DNA from: an uncultured Bacteroidales bacterium
GTDB lineage: Bacteria > Bacteroidota > Bacteroidia > Bacteroidales > UBA932
NCBI GenBank assembly: GCA_900316045.1
Contig: ONBM01000037.1
Location: 1-36,046 of the forward strand
Length of the DNA: 36,046 bases
Direction of reading: 5' to 3'
The notes beneath the pieces are model-generated. The model ran no database searches and was not told the DNA's origin. It was given only the letters and a program-made list of their open reading frames with translations. The position numbers were made by a program, and so were the translations under genes. Positions 15,213 to 24,428 of this stretch are shown here, in pieces (within the stretch, counting starts at the first letter, position 1; each line of letters opens with the position of its first letter).

Positions 15213-16580
15213 CTAAAGATTGTTGCGAGTGTCGAGGTAAGGGAGTTTGTACGGGCGACGGTAGTCGTAGTAGTACAGCCTATGATGGGCAGCTTCCTTA
15301 TCACCTTCAAAGCTGAGGGTCGCCGGATTCCAGTGAACCGGACGGTCAAGCTCGCGGGCGATGTTCGTCAGGCAGCAGAGAGTGTTCGTGCTGGTTCCGC
15401 ACTCGACAGGAGCGATAGGGTCCTTATGATCACGAATCGCATCCAGGAAGTTCTGCATGTGAGGAGAGCTGACCTCGTACTGACCGGCCTTAACCTCTTC
15501 CTGGCTCTTTTTCAGAAGCTTAGGGTCAGAGCACTCGATGTAGCCTCTCGCTACCTTGATCCAGCCTTTGTCGCCAATGAACTTGAGACCCTGCCAGTTA
15601 GGCTTCTCCTCGTCAAAAGGCTGCTCTGTCATCACTACGCCGTTGGCATATTTCATGGTGTCATGCTCGGCGCCGTTGTATCCCTTAGGAATGAATTCCA
15701 CCGGGCCTGAGCCATCCATTCCAAGTGCAGCTTGAGCTATGTCGTACATGTGAGCGCCCCAGTCAGCAGGATAGCCGTTCCCGGTCTCGCAGTACCAACG
15801 CCAAGCACCCCAGAGTTTCTCATCCTGAGGCGGGTCGAGGGAGACGACTGGGCAGATGTCTGAATGATAATGGATCTTCGGATCATTGAGAGGTCCAAGC
15901 CACATGTTGAAATTAAGATTCGCAGGGACAGGCATCTCTGGAAGATCGAAAGGCTTTGGCGGATCTCCAACTCTGGAATAAATCTTGTCTATGTGGCCGA
16001 TTGCCCTCTCACGAACCATCTTTATCGCTTGCTGGAACTCAGCGCTGGAACGCTGCTGGCTTCCCATCTGCAAAACTCTGCCATTGTGCCTGACAGCTGC
16101 CTGAACGGCTAACCCCTCAGTGATGGTGTAGGCCAGAGGCTTCTGCAGATAGACATCCTTGCCTGAATCCAGAGCGGCAATCGCTATCAGCGCATGCCAA
16201 TGGTCCGGAGTCGCAATCTCCACAGCATCGATGTCCGTCCTTTCCATGAGGTCGCCATAATATTCATACATGTCGCAACGCTCATTCATGCCATTCTCCT
16301 TCTGCCATTTTGCAACATCCCTCCTGAAACGTTCACGCTTGATGGAATCCACGTCGCAGCATGCCGCCACCTGAACGCCAGGACACGCAGAGAAGCTATT
16401 GAAATCACTCCTTCCCTGCCTGCCAAGCCCTATGAACCCAAGAACGATCATGTCACTTGGCGCTATTTTCTTTCCTTTCTGCGGCCCGTCTGGAATAGTC
16501 CAGCTTGGCAGAATCGTTAAGCTTGCGAGACCCAGAGCCGAATAACTCATGAAGTCTCTTCTAGAAATTTTTTTACTCAT
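15213..16580 (-). CDS. Gfo/Idh/MocA-family oxidoreductase with Tat-type leader
   Basis: From the ATG at 16580 the product is 455 residues. It opens with a twin-arginine leader (SRRDF at 6-10, then a hydrophobic run to about 25), implying folded export. A Rossmann domain follows with GLGRQG (51-56), and K147 in VYLQKPLAYT corresponds to the EKP-motif lysine, with Gln in place of Glu. These NAD(P)-dependent enzymes oxidise or reduce sugars and related polyols; the specific substrate is unknown. The start chosen lies one base after the gcvPB stop (TAA-C-ATG), indicating translational coupling. An ATG ten codons earlier would overlap gcvPB and lengthen the region before the leader, so it is less likely. 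A role with glycine cleavage is not obvious. Confidence 0.88.
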   Translation of the reverse strand: MSKKISRRDFMSYSALGLASLTILPSWTIPDGPQKGKKIAPSDMIVLGFIGLGRQGRSDFNSFSACPGVQVAACCDVDSIKRERFRRDVAKWQKENGMNERCDMYEYYGDLMERTDIDAVEIATPDHWHALIAIAALDSGKDVYLQKPLAYTITEGLAVQAAVRHNGRVLQMGSQQRSSAEFQQAIKMVRERAIGHIDKIYSRVGDPPKPFDLPEMPVPANLNFNMWLGPLNDPKIHYHSDICPVVSLDPPQDEKLWGAWRWYCETGNGYPADWGAHMYDIAQAALGMDGSGPVEFIPKGYNGAEHDTMKYANGVVMTEQPFDEEKPNWQGLKFIGDKGWIKVARGYIECSDPKLLKKSQEEVKAGQYEVSSPHMQNFLDAIRDHKDPIAPVECGTSTNTLCCLTNIARELDRPVHWNPATLSFEGDKEAAHHRLYYYDYRRPYKLPYLDTRNNL

Positions 16581-16581
16581 G

Positions 16582-18120
16582 TTATTGATTATTAGGGTTA
16601 GTTTCTTCATCTTGAAATTTCAAGATAGTATGTCGGGCGGCTCTCACCTCGTCAGGCCTGGAGATTGGCGTATTGTGAGGAGAGGTCTTCAACAAGTCAG
16701 GGGTCTCGGCAGCCTCTACAGCTATTTTCTTCATCACGTCGATGAAGTCATCCAGCGTTTCTTTCGATTCGGTCTCCGTAGGCTCGATCATCAGAGCCTG
16801 ATGGAAAAGCAGAGGGAAATAGATCGTAGGCGCATGGAAGCCGTAGTCCAGAAGCCTCTTAGCAACATCGAGCGTTGTCGCGCCCTTGCCGTCAGCAGCT
16901 TTGGAAGCACCGTCATCAATCAGCCCGTCGAATACGAATTCGTGCTTGCAGACCGAAGGAATAGGAAGCTTGTAGCTGTCTTTCAAGATTTCCTTGACGT
17001 AGTTAGCATTTAGAGAGGCCAGTTTGCCCAACAACTTGACATTCTGTTTGCCGATCATGAGGATGTAGGCGTATGCCCTCAGGATAACGAGGAAGTTTCC
17101 GAGGAAACCAGAAACCTCGCCAGCGCTCTCAGAGCAGCCTTCAGCATTCTTGGCAGCATTTGACTTCCCAGCGCCAGCGCGGCCAATTACGGCGAAACTG
17201 CCAGAAGAAGTCTTTACTACCCTAGGGACAGGAAGATATGGCGCCAGTTTCTCGCAGACGCCTACCGGGCCTGAGCCAGGACCGCCACCGCCATGAGGGG
17301 TGGAGAATGACTTGTGCAGGTTCAGATGCAATATGTCAAATCCCATGTCACCCGGACGCACGACTCCAAGAAGCGGATTCATGTTGGCACCGTCGTAATA
17401 GAGCAGACCCCCGCAGCCGTGAACCAGTTCCGCGATTTCGAGGATTTCTTTCTCGAAGAGCCCCAAGGTGTTCGGATTCGTCATCATGATTCCCGCCACA
17501 TCGTCGCCCAGCAGAGGCTTCAGATCCTCAACGTCCACCAGGCCATCGGCATTGGATTTGACGACGACGACATCAAGGCCACAGACGGCTGCGCTGGCAG
17601 GATTGGTGCCGTGAGCGCTGTCTGGGACTATCACCTTAGTACGTTTGGAATCCCCCCGAAGCAGATGATACTGGCGCATTATCATGAGGCCTGTCAGCTC
17701 TCCGTGAGCGCCTGCGCATGGATTGAACGTGAAATGAGCCATCCCTGTCAGTTCTGCGAGGGATTTGTCCATCTCGTAATATACCTGAAGAGCACCTTGC
17801 ACGGTCGAGGCAGGCTGCAACGGATGCAGGCTCTGGAAACCTTTCATCCCGGCAATCTCTTCATTTATCTTCGGATTGTACTTCATCGTGCAGCTGCCAA
17901 GCGGATAGAAACCGGTATCTACGCCGAAATTCATCTGCGACAGGTTAGTGTAGTGACGCACGACATCCACCTCGCTCACCTGAGGCAGCGCTGCAGGGGC
18001 TGAGCGCCTGAGCACGGCAGGAATCGAGTCAGTCGAGTCAGTCCACTCGTTCTTCCTAAGCGAATATCCGATTCTCCCCTCTTTGGAGAGTTCAAATATT
18101 AATTTATCGTAATATTTCAT
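16582..18120 (-). CDS. gcvPB: Glycine dehydrogenase (decarboxylating) subunit 2
   Basis: The 512-residue product is the C-terminal half-type P protein of the glycine cleavage system. Its PLP-binding lysine is K270 in NLHKSFSTPHGGGGPG, the glycine-rich loop that marks this subunit. DSAHGTNPASA (167-177) is also characteristic. With subunit 1 it decarboxylates glycine and passes the aminomethyl group to the lipoyl arm of GcvH. It lies four bases after gcvPA, so the two are cotranslated. The stretch of about 330-348, with GAGKSNAAKNAEGC, looks like a small insertion compared with typical family members. Confidence 0.96.
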   Translation of the reverse strand: MKYYDKLIFELSKEGRIGYSLRKNEWTDSTDSIPAVLRRSAPAALPQVSEVDVVRHYTNLSQMNFGVDTGFYPLGSCTMKYNPKINEEIAGMKGFQSLHPLQPASTVQGALQVYYEMDKSLAELTGMAHFTFNPCAGAHGELTGLMIMRQYHLLRGDSKRTKVIVPDSAHGTNPASAAVCGLDVVVVKSNADGLVDVEDLKPLLGDDVAGIMMTNPNTLGLFEKEILEIAELVHGCGGLLYYDGANMNPLLGVVRPGDMGFDILHLNLHKSFSTPHGGGGPGSGPVGVCEKLAPYLPVPRVVKTSSGSFAVIGRAGAGKSNAAKNAEGCSESAGEVSGFLGNFLVILRAYAYILMIGKQNVKLLGKLASLNANYVKEILKDSYKLPIPSVCKHEFVFDGLIDDGASKAADGKGATTLDVAKRLLDYGFHAPTIYFPLLFHQALMIEPTETESKETLDDFIDVMKKIAVEAAETPDLLKTSPHNTPISRPDEVRAARHTILKFQDEETNPNNQ

Positions 18121-18124
18121 ATTC

Positions 18125-19450
18125 TCACGCCTCCTTCACTAATTTTACAAGTTCGTCGATTTCTGCCTTCGTGCGCCTTTCCGTGGCACAGAAAGTGACA
18201 TAGCCCTCTTCGGTCTCAAGACCGGCGAAGAAACCGCCGTCAAGCAGCTTCATCTGCAGCTTCTCCACAGGAATCAGCGGCTTCAGCACGAACTCCTTCA
18301 AGAACGGCTGAGTGAAGACTTCTTCGAATTTGCCAGTTTTGAGCAGTTCGTCATGAAGATAATGAGAGGCTGCGTATGATTGGTCATTCACTTCTTTCAT
18401 GCCCCCAGGGCCCATGATTGAGAGATAGACGGTCACATAAAGCGCCATCAGGCTCTCATTGGAGCAAATGTTGGAAGTAGCTTTTTCTCTACGAATATGC
18501 TGCTCGCGAGCCTGCAGAGTGAGGCAGAAGCACCTGCGTCCCTCTGAATCGACAGTCTCGCCGACGATACGACCAGGCATTTTGCGGACATATTCATTCT
18601 TGCAGGCCATGAAGCCGACATAAGGACCGCCAAAGCTCAAAGGAATTCCCAAGCTCTGTCCGTCACCGACAGCAATGTCAGCCCCCCACTCGCCAGGAGT
18701 CCTGAGCACCGCAAGGGCAGAAGGGTCACAATATTCTATGAATATTCCGCCTTCCTCATGAATGGCTTCAGCAAATCCGGTGAGGTCCTCGATAATCCCG
18801 TAACGGTTGACTGAAGGCACCACGACTCCAGCCACGTCACCTTTGGAAAGTTCTGCCTTCATGTGGTGAGGACAGGTGTGTCCGTCCATCACTGGAATAT
18901 ATCCAAGCTCGATTCCGTGATATTTGGCGTATGTTTCGATGACCTTTATCACGTTAGGAAGCAAGGTCTCGGAAATGAGCACCCTAGTCTTGTGCTTTGT
19001 GCAGGCAGGGGCCATCTTCACGGCTTCCGCCGCAGCAGTAGGGCCATCGTACATCGAAGCATTGCTGACGTCCATGCCAGTCAAGGCGCAGATCATGCTC
19101 TGATACTCGAATATGTACCTGAGAGTCCCTTGGGATATTTCGGCCTGGTATGGGGTGTATGCCGTCAGGAATTCCGACCTGGAAGTGATGTACGGCACCA
19201 CCGAAGGCGCATAATGGTCGTAAGCGCCCTGACCCACGAACACCTTCAGTTTTTCGTCCTTCTTGTCCAGCTTTTCGAAATATTCCCTAACCTCATCCTC
19301 AGACAAGGCGTCAGGAAGATCATAATCGCCATTATGCTTCACAGTCTCCGGAACATCAGAATAGAGGTCATCCAAAGAGGAGACCCCTATTCTCTCGAGC
19401 ATCTGGCGAATATCCTCATCGGTATGAGGGAAATATGCAAAATTCGCCAT
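18125..19450 (-). CDS. gcvPA: Glycine dehydrogenase (decarboxylating) subunit 1
   Basis: The 441-residue product matches the N-terminal half-type P protein. Typical segments are MANFAYFPHTDEDIRQML at the start, YTPYQAEISQGTLRYIFEYQ near 97-116, and LSFGGPYVGFMACK near 270. It forms the structural partner of GcvPB in the P protein. It starts five bases after the gcvH stop. The split P protein contrasts with the single long GcvP that I recall for well-studied Bacteroides. Confidence 0.96.
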   Translation of the reverse strand: MANFAYFPHTDEDIRQMLERIGVSSLDDLYSDVPETVKHNGDYDLPDALSEDEVREYFEKLDKKDEKLKVFVGQGAYDHYAPSVVPYITSRSEFLTAYTPYQAEISQGTLRYIFEYQSMICALTGMDVSNASMYDGPTAAAEAVKMAPACTKHKTRVLISETLLPNVIKVIETYAKYHGIELGYIPVMDGHTCPHHMKAELSKGDVAGVVVPSVNRYGIIEDLTGFAEAIHEEGGIFIEYCDPSALAVLRTPGEWGADIAVGDGQSLGIPLSFGGPYVGFMACKNEYVRKMPGRIVGETVDSEGRRCFCLTLQAREQHIRREKATSNICSNESLMALYVTVYLSIMGPGGMKEVNDQSYAASHYLHDELLKTGKFEEVFTQPFLKEFVLKPLIPVEKLQMKLLDGGFFAGLETEEGYVTFCATERRTKAEIDELVKLVKEA

Positions 19451-19455
19451 GCTGC

Positions 19456-19836
19456 TTATTTGTTTGTGAATTCCTCGTAAGCGGAGGCATCCATCAAGGA
19501 TTCAACCTGGGAAGGATCGCTCAGTTCCACCTTGATGATCCAGGTTCCGTAAGGATCTTCATTGATTTTCTCCGGCGCATTTTCAAGGTCGGCATTCACT
19601 TCGGTGACTTTGCCGGAAACTGGAGATAGCAGCTCACTGGAAGCTTTGACGCTTTCCAAAGCTCCGAATTCTTCGCCTGCTTCCACTTCATCGCCTGCTT
19701 CCGGAAGATCAGCGTATGTTATGTCCCCAAGTGAACTCTGGGCGAAGTCAGTTATTCCGATGAGGGCTGTGCCACCCTCAACCTTCACCCACTCGTGATC
19801 CTCGCTGTAACGGAGGCCTTCAATAGTCTTGCTCAT
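19456..19836 (-). CDS. gcvH: Glycine cleavage system H protein
   Basis: The 126-residue product has the conserved start [13 protein letters not shown] and the lipoyl attachment site [12 protein letters not shown], with K64 the modified residue. It shuttles the aminomethyl group between the P protein and GcvT and carries reducing equivalents to the L protein. It lies 8 bases after gcvT and 5 before gcvPA. No lipoamide dehydrogenase or lipoylation gene is in the window. Confidence 0.98.
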   Translation of the reverse strand: MSKTIEGLRYSEDHEWVKVEGGTALIGITDFAQSSLGDITYADLPEAGDEVEAGEEFGALESVKASSELLSPVSGKVTEVNADLENAPEKINEDPYGTWIIKVELSDPSQVESLMDASAYEEFTNK

Positions 19837-19844
19837 GATAAATC

Positions 19845-20945
19845 TTATTTTTTATAGTTGCTTTGATAAAATCTTTTCTTAATCACGGTGCCCTCGAACA
19901 CTTTCTTGCGAATCTGCACGTAAAGCACATTGCCGAGAGCTCCGCACTCCCTTTTGACTAAAGCATAACAGAGGCTTTTGTCAAGGGTTATGGAATGATA
20001 GCCAGTCGTGACGTGGCCGACCTCGGTTCCATCGGCAAGGAGGACAGGGTAACCTGCCCTTGGAACTGCTCTGTCTTTCAGCTCGATGCCCACCAGCTTC
20101 ATAGGGGTGCCTTCGGCTTTCTGCTTGGCTAGAGCATCTTTGCCTATGAATTCTTCCTTGTCCAGCTTGCAGAACATTGAGTATCCTGCCACCACAGGCG
20201 AGATGTCCTTGCTGAGCTCGTCACCATAGAGCGGAAGCCCCGCCTCGAAACGGAGAGTGTCGCGGCATCCCAGTCCGCAAGGGGTAACGCCTGCGGCTAT
20301 GAACTCATCCCAATATTTCCTGATCAGGTCAGGATTAGCGTAAATCTCAAATCCATCTTCTCCGGTATAGCCTGTGCGGCTGATGATGATCCTCTTGCCA
20401 TCAACCACGAAATCATTGAACGTGTAGAACGTGAGCTCGCTAACTGCCAAGCCTGTTACTTTTTCAACCACAGCCTCTGCATCAGGCCCTTGAATGGCAA
20501 GCTGTCCCCAGTTCTGAGAGTCATTCACGATTTCCACATCGTAGCCCTTGGCATTATCCAGAATCCATTGATGGTCTTTATCTATGTTCGCAGCATTCAC
20601 TACAAGAAGGTAATGATCCGGCTGGAATTCCTTGTATACGAGCAAATCATCAACCGTGCCTCCGTCAGGGTAAAGCATCATCCCGTACAAGATCTGTCCC
20701 TGCTGGATAGAATTGACGTCATTCGTGAATATGTGATTGACGAACTTCGCGGCATCCGGTCCGCTGATGAAGACTTCGCCCATGTGCGACACATCGAACA
20801 TCCCCACCTTATTACGGACGGCGTTGTGCTCCTCCGTAATTGAAGTGTACTGTATCGGCATATCGAAGCCGGCGAACGGGCTCATCTTCGCTCCCAGAGC
20901 GACATGCTTGTCATGCAGGCACGTTACTTTCAGGTTTTCTTCCAT
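19845..20945 (-). CDS. gcvT: Glycine cleavage system aminomethyltransferase (T protein)
   Basis: The 366-residue product has the standard T-protein features: [20 protein letters not shown] near residue 14, the motif [12 protein letters not shown] near 47, and [15 protein letters not shown] near 188. It transfers the methylene group from GcvH to tetrahydrofolate, releasing ammonia. It is the first gene of the minus-strand gcvT-gcvH-gcvPA-gcvPB operon. The 69-base upstream gap is too short for a tandem glycine riboswitch, and none is seen. No near-consensus promoter is obvious in the AT-rich gap. Confidence 0.97.
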   Translation of the reverse strand: MEENLKVTCLHDKHVALGAKMSPFAGFDMPIQYTSITEEHNAVRNKVGMFDVSHMGEVFISGPDAAKFVNHIFTNDVNSIQQGQILYGMMLYPDGGTVDDLLVYKEFQPDHYLLVVNAANIDKDHQWILDNAKGYDVEIVNDSQNWGQLAIQGPDAEAVVEKVTGLAVSELTFYTFNDFVVDGKRIIISRTGYTGEDGFEIYANPDLIRKYWDEFIAAGVTPCGLGCRDTLRFEAGLPLYGDELSKDISPVVAGYSMFCKLDKEEFIGKDALAKQKAEGTPMKLVGIELKDRAVPRAGYPVLLADGTEVGHVTTGYHSITLDKSLCYALVKRECGALGNVLYVQIRKKVFEGTVIKKRFYQSNYKK

Positions 20946-21014
20946 GATTCTTTATGAAAATAATGAATTTGTTTAACTATATAATAATTTAATCGAAAAT
21001 CATCACAATTTACA

Positions 21015-22463
21015 TTAAATCGCAAGCCTGAGACCAAAGGTGCTCTTTACGTTCTCCGGCGGGATGAACGATCTGTTGGAAATCCTGCATGCGTCCCATT
21101 TGCTGGCGCAGCTACCCCCTCTCATTACTCTCATGCTGCCCTCTTCAGGGCCTACCGGATTGGTCTGTGCATCGTTCCCGTAATTCTCGCCATAGTCATT
21201 GCACCATTCCCAGACATTGCCGCTCATGTCGTATATTCCCAGTTCGTTAGGCTTCTTGGTGGCCACGTCGTGCTTCTCCATCTTGGCGTTATCCACGAAC
21301 CACATCGCAATGCCAGCATCGTTCGAGCCGCTGAATCCACTATGCTTCGAAAGTTTTCCGCCTCTGGCGGCATATTCCCATTCTGCCTCGGTAGGAAGGC
21401 AGAATTTCCTTCCCGTCAACGAATTGAGTCTTAGAATGAACTGCTTGCAGTCGAACCATGAGACGTTGCCTACCGGCTTCTGAAGGTCTTCGGGATCGTT
21501 CAGGTACGGCAGGCTGCCCATCACTGCTTTCCAAAGTGCGGCAGTGACTTCAGTCTTGCCGATTTCAAAATCGTCGAGCGTCACCTCATGTGCGTTCTTC
21601 TCGTTTTCCGGCGCAGTGAATTTCGCGAAAGGCATGTCGCTCTCGCTGAATCCCATCATGAACGTTCCACCAGAGACCTTGACCATCTCGAACTCTACCC
21701 CGTTCACGGTGAATTTCTCAGGTTTGCCATCCAAGGCGCGAACCGGCTCCCTGTCTTGGACAGCGCCAGTCAGGCTTCTGAACAAGTCCTCTGAAAATTT
21801 TTCCTCGGTTGGCTGGACAAGCCTGAACCCAAGCCCTGCCTTCCGGGTGTGCATCTCCAATGGCATCCTAGCGTACATGGTCCTGATAAGCTTTTCGTCA
21901 CCTTTTTCCACCGGAGACGGATTACGTAGCAGACCTCCGGTCATTGACTCCTTCTGGGCACTTCGGAGTCCATCTGGGGAGACATAACTGTCCAGGCACC
22001 ATTCCGAACTCTTGCCAAGGGCCTTTCCGAAATCATCCATTCCAGAAGCATATTCCCACTGAGCCTCGTCAGGGAGCTGGAAAACCTTGCCGGTAACCTT
22101 GTTTAGCTTAGCAATGAATTTCTGGATGTCGGCCCAGGAGACCATGTCCACGGGCGCTTCCGGCTTGCCTGCTCTATTGTCTCCCATTACCGCTTTCCAT
22201 AGGGCATTGGTCACTGGGGCGCTGATTACGAAACCATCCAAAGCCACTTCCCTCACATAGCTGTCGTCCACTTTCTTCCGATTGTCAGAGGACATGCCCA
22301 TCTTAAAGAAACCAGCCGGCATCTTCGTCATCTCGAGAGTGACGTTACCGACTGTGTAGCTCATCTGGTAATCAGGCTTTTGCGGAGCCTTGACCGTAGG
22401 CTTGCAAGAAACTGCCGCAAGACTGGCAACGGCGATTGCCGACATGACGAGAAATTTATTCAT
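21015..22463 (-). CDS. Lipoprotein with two formylglycine-generating-enzyme-like (SUMF1) domains
   Basis: From the ATG at 22463, preceded by AAGGA, the product is 482 residues with a lipoprotein signal ending SLAAVSC (C20). Two FGE-sulfatase-type domains follow. The second (about 250-482) keeps the family segments VSWFDCKQFILRLN, LPTEAEWEYAARGG, MSGNVWEWCNDYG and a RGGSCASKWDACR end. The first (about 40-230) keeps LPDEAQWEYASG but lacks the MSGNVWEW segment and the RGGS end, so it is probably structural. In Bacteroidota such lipoproteins include GldJ and GldK of type IX secretion, but no other gld gene is here. The start overlaps the arginase-fold gene end by 8 bases. Whether the second domain is catalytic is uncertain. 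Confidence 0.82.
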   Translation of the reverse strand: MNKFLVMSAIAVASLAAVSCKPTVKAPQKPDYQMSYTVGNVTLEMTKMPAGFFKMGMSSDNRKKVDDSYVREVALDGFVISAPVTNALWKAVMGDNRAGKPEAPVDMVSWADIQKFIAKLNKVTGKVFQLPDEAQWEYASGMDDFGKALGKSSEWCLDSYVSPDGLRSAQKESMTGGLLRNPSPVEKGDEKLIRTMYARMPLEMHTRKAGLGFRLVQPTEEKFSEDLFRSLTGAVQDREPVRALDGKPEKFTVNGVEFEMVKVSGGTFMMGFSESDMPFAKFTAPENEKNAHEVTLDDFEIGKTEVTAALWKAVMGSLPYLNDPEDLQKPVGNVSWFDCKQFILRLNSLTGRKFCLPTEAEWEYAARGGKLSKHSGFSGSNDAGIAMWFVDNAKMEKHDVATKKPNELGIYDMSGNVWEWCNDYGENYGNDAQTNPVGPEEGSMRVMRGGSCASKWDACRISNRSFIPPENVKSTFGLRLAI

Positions 22464-23229
22464 TTCCTTGGCTTTTGAATAGTAAACAAATATAAGCAAA
22501 AAGTTCCATATTAGTACAGGAATTGACCTCCCAGTCATCGCTTAATTCCTCGGCCATGCCAGGGTTCTCCCCACATATGTCCACGCCTATCACCCTTACT
22601 TTCCCGAATATTTGCCTTAGCCAACTCTCAAGCATCCGGAGGGTCATCTTCCCTTGATCCCAGTCAGTCCTGGTCCACTCGGCGTCCAGAACATCCTTAT
22701 CAATGCTGACATAGACAGGGAGGCTAAGGTCGAAGAACGGCATGGCATCCTCCAGCGCGTTGTCGGTTATATGACGCTCATCTATCAGCCAGACCCTGTC
22801 TGCCGCCATGAGCGCCTCTTTAGCAAGGTCGGGATTGGCGCCCGCAATGAGCACCTTCCTTGAATAAGGGTTGTCCATCACTGCCCTGACCCAGCCGCCA
22901 CAGCTCAGGAAGCCGGGGAACTCGGGATTCTGCATGTCGGGATGATGGTCGAATAATATGAGGTTGAAAGGCTCTCGAATTCTGTCCGTCCAGAATTTAG
23001 TAATATAGTGATAGTCGCCGCTGTCGATGAAATGCACGCCATCTGCTCCTCCTGGCGCGGCAGCATCCATTCGGGACTTTATCTGAGCCTCGGCGGACGA
23101 ATCGCAATAGCAGGAACAGCCTTCAATGTCGGTGCAGTCTATTTTGACTCCCTGTGGCATATTCATAAAAGAATATACCCCCGAAAGGTTCATGATGACA
23201 TTCCTGACATCTTGGGCTTCCGGGCTCAT
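22456..23229 (-). CDS. Arginase/agmatinase-fold (ureohydrolase) protein
   Basis: The 257-residue product keeps the likely manganese ligands of the ureohydrolase family: H74 in SGDYHYI, D94, H96 and D98 in DHHPD, and D177 and D179 in SIDKDVLD. It is shorter than typical arginases (about 300 residues), and the region before H74 is reduced and contains an unusual Cys-rich run (DCTDIEGCSCYCD, 31-43). Family enzymes hydrolyse guanidino or formimino groups such as arginine, agmatine or formiminoglutamate; the substrate here cannot be read. It has no signal peptide. Its ATG overlaps the stop of the upstream LRR gene (ATGA), and its end overlaps the lipoprotein gene start, so the three are translationally coupled. 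Confidence 0.83.
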   Translation of the reverse strand: MSPEAQDVRNVIMNLSGVYSFMNMPQGVKIDCTDIEGCSCYCDSSAEAQIKSRMDAAAPGGADGVHFIDSGDYHYITKFWTDRIREPFNLILFDHHPDMQNPEFPGFLSCGGWVRAVMDNPYSRKVLIAGANPDLAKEALMAADRVWLIDERHITDNALEDAMPFFDLSLPVYVSIDKDVLDAEWTRTDWDQGKMTLRMLESWLRQIFGKVRVIGVDICGENPGMAEELSDDWEVNSCTNMELFAYICLLFKSQGNE

Positions 23230-23927
23230 TTAACATTCTTGATTTTCTTAACCAAGGCAGGTGGCAGCATGGCAGCTATTCTCTGCCTTGCCGACGGGGC
23301 CACGAATATAGTTTTCAGATGCTTTGCGCCCATGAAAGCATTGCTGCCAATGAATTCCAGAGAAGGCGGCAAATATATTTCCGTCAGGGACTCGCAATAG
23401 TAGAAAGAATCTGCCCCTATTGCCTTAAGGCCTTTGTTCAAGCGCACTTTCGAAAGCTCGAAGCATTCAGCGAAGGCTCCATCCCCGATGACCAGCGTCG
23501 CCGCAGGAAGAGCAATGCTCCGCAATTGCCAGCAGCCGAAAAAAGCATCCTCGCCAATCACCCTCAACGATTTTGGCAGGCGGATGCTTTTCATCCAGCC
23601 GCACTCTCTAAATGCAGCGGCTCCTATGTGAGTCACGCTCGATGGCAGGAAGATTTTGTCCAGGTAAGAAACTCTCTCATCTTCAGGGACACGCTCCCCT
23701 GCTCTCCGGTCCTCGGCCATGTAGTCCTGAAAAGCGAAAGCCTCATCGCAGATTACCTGCGTGCCTTCTTTTACATGAACGGTTCCAGGAAAGTTGTACG
23801 CCTCCAGAAGCTTCGTGCCATCGGCAGAATAATTACAGCAGTTCTCATCGTCCCACACGTCCGACTTCCTTTCCTTCTCGGAAGGCGCCGTGTTTAAAGA
23901 GAGCAATTGTTTCCAGTCGTCGGCCAT
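23226..23927 (-). CDS. BspA-type leucine-rich repeat (LRR_5) protein
   Basis: The 233-residue product contains about five LRR_5 repeats of about 23 residues from residue 90 on, visible as LPSSVTHIGAAAF, LPKSLRVIGEDAF, LPAATLVIGDGAF, LNKGLKAIGADSF and LPPSLEFIGSNAF. BspA-type proteins are often on the cell surface, but this one has no signal peptide and looks cytoplasmic. It probably serves as a protein-binding scaffold. It lies 4 bases after the unknown gene at 23932 and overlaps the arginase-fold gene by 4 bases. Confidence 0.85.
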   Translation of the reverse strand: MADDWKQLLSLNTAPSEKERKSDVWDDENCCNYSADGTKLLEAYNFPGTVHVKEGTQVICDEAFAFQDYMAEDRRAGERVPEDERVSYLDKIFLPSSVTHIGAAAFRECGWMKSIRLPKSLRVIGEDAFFGCWQLRSIALPAATLVIGDGAFAECFELSKVRLNKGLKAIGADSFYYCESLTEIYLPPSLEFIGSNAFMGAKHLKTIFVAPSARQRIAAMLPPALVKKIKNVK

Positions 23928-23931
23928 AGCT

Positions 23932-24405
23932 TCAGAAATTTTTAAGGAAATCCAAATCTTTCTTCAGCATGATTTTCGGGTCCATCAGGGCCACTTTCTG
24001 GAACAGCTTATACTGGTTGACCTTTGACAGGTATACCTTGCTTTCGCGCTTCCCTTTACGCCACCATTTGTAGAAGCCGACAGGATCGTTCTCGAACGGA
24101 ATTTTCGCCAATATGTCTGAATCGAAGCCAGGAAAATCAATGGTAACGTTCAGTCCCATGAACCTTCGGTAATATTCCTGGTCAGCCCTGCGGAGCTTGC
24201 TCATCAGAGGAGCATAAATCTCTATCTGATCCACCTGAAGGGTTTTGTCTTTCACGATCATCTTGTGTATGCGCACAGGGTCGTAATTCAGCCACGCACC
24301 CAGTTTGAGAGTCTTAGGACCCTCATCCGTCTGCAAAGTCAGCTCATCCATGGAAAGATACACCTTCTCTGGGTCGAGCGGATATTCGGAATGTGCTTCT
24401 GGCAT
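23932..24405 (-). CDS. Conserved-looking hypothetical protein, first gene of a four-gene operon
   Basis: I do not recognise this 157-residue protein. It is soluble, with no signal peptide or membrane segment, and has mixed alpha/beta composition. It is rich in charged residues, with an aromatic-basic patch (GFYKWWRKGKRESKVYLSK, about 109-127) and a Lys-rich C-terminus. It has a near-consensus promoter directly upstream and leads the LRR, arginase-fold and lipoprotein genes with 4-base spacing. Confidence 0.8.
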   Translation of the reverse strand: MPEAHSEYPLDPEKVYLSMDELTLQTDEGPKTLKLGAWLNYDPVRIHKMIVKDKTLQVDQIEIYAPLMSKLRRADQEYYRRFMGLNVTIDFPGFDSDILAKIPFENDPVGFYKWWRKGKRESKVYLSKVNQYKLFQKVALMDPKIMLKKDLDFLKNF

Positions 24406-24428
24406 TGCGTATAATTGGCTAAATCATG

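Noticed and set aside
20946..21014. Possible glycine riboswitch before gcvT
   Set aside because: The gap is only 69 bases, AT-rich, and contains no aptamer-like pairing.
21015..22538. Longer start of the double-FGE lipoprotein gene at 22538
   Set aside because: The extra 25 residues are not signal-like, run deep into the arginase-fold gene and precede a standard lipoprotein signal with an AAGGA site at 22463.
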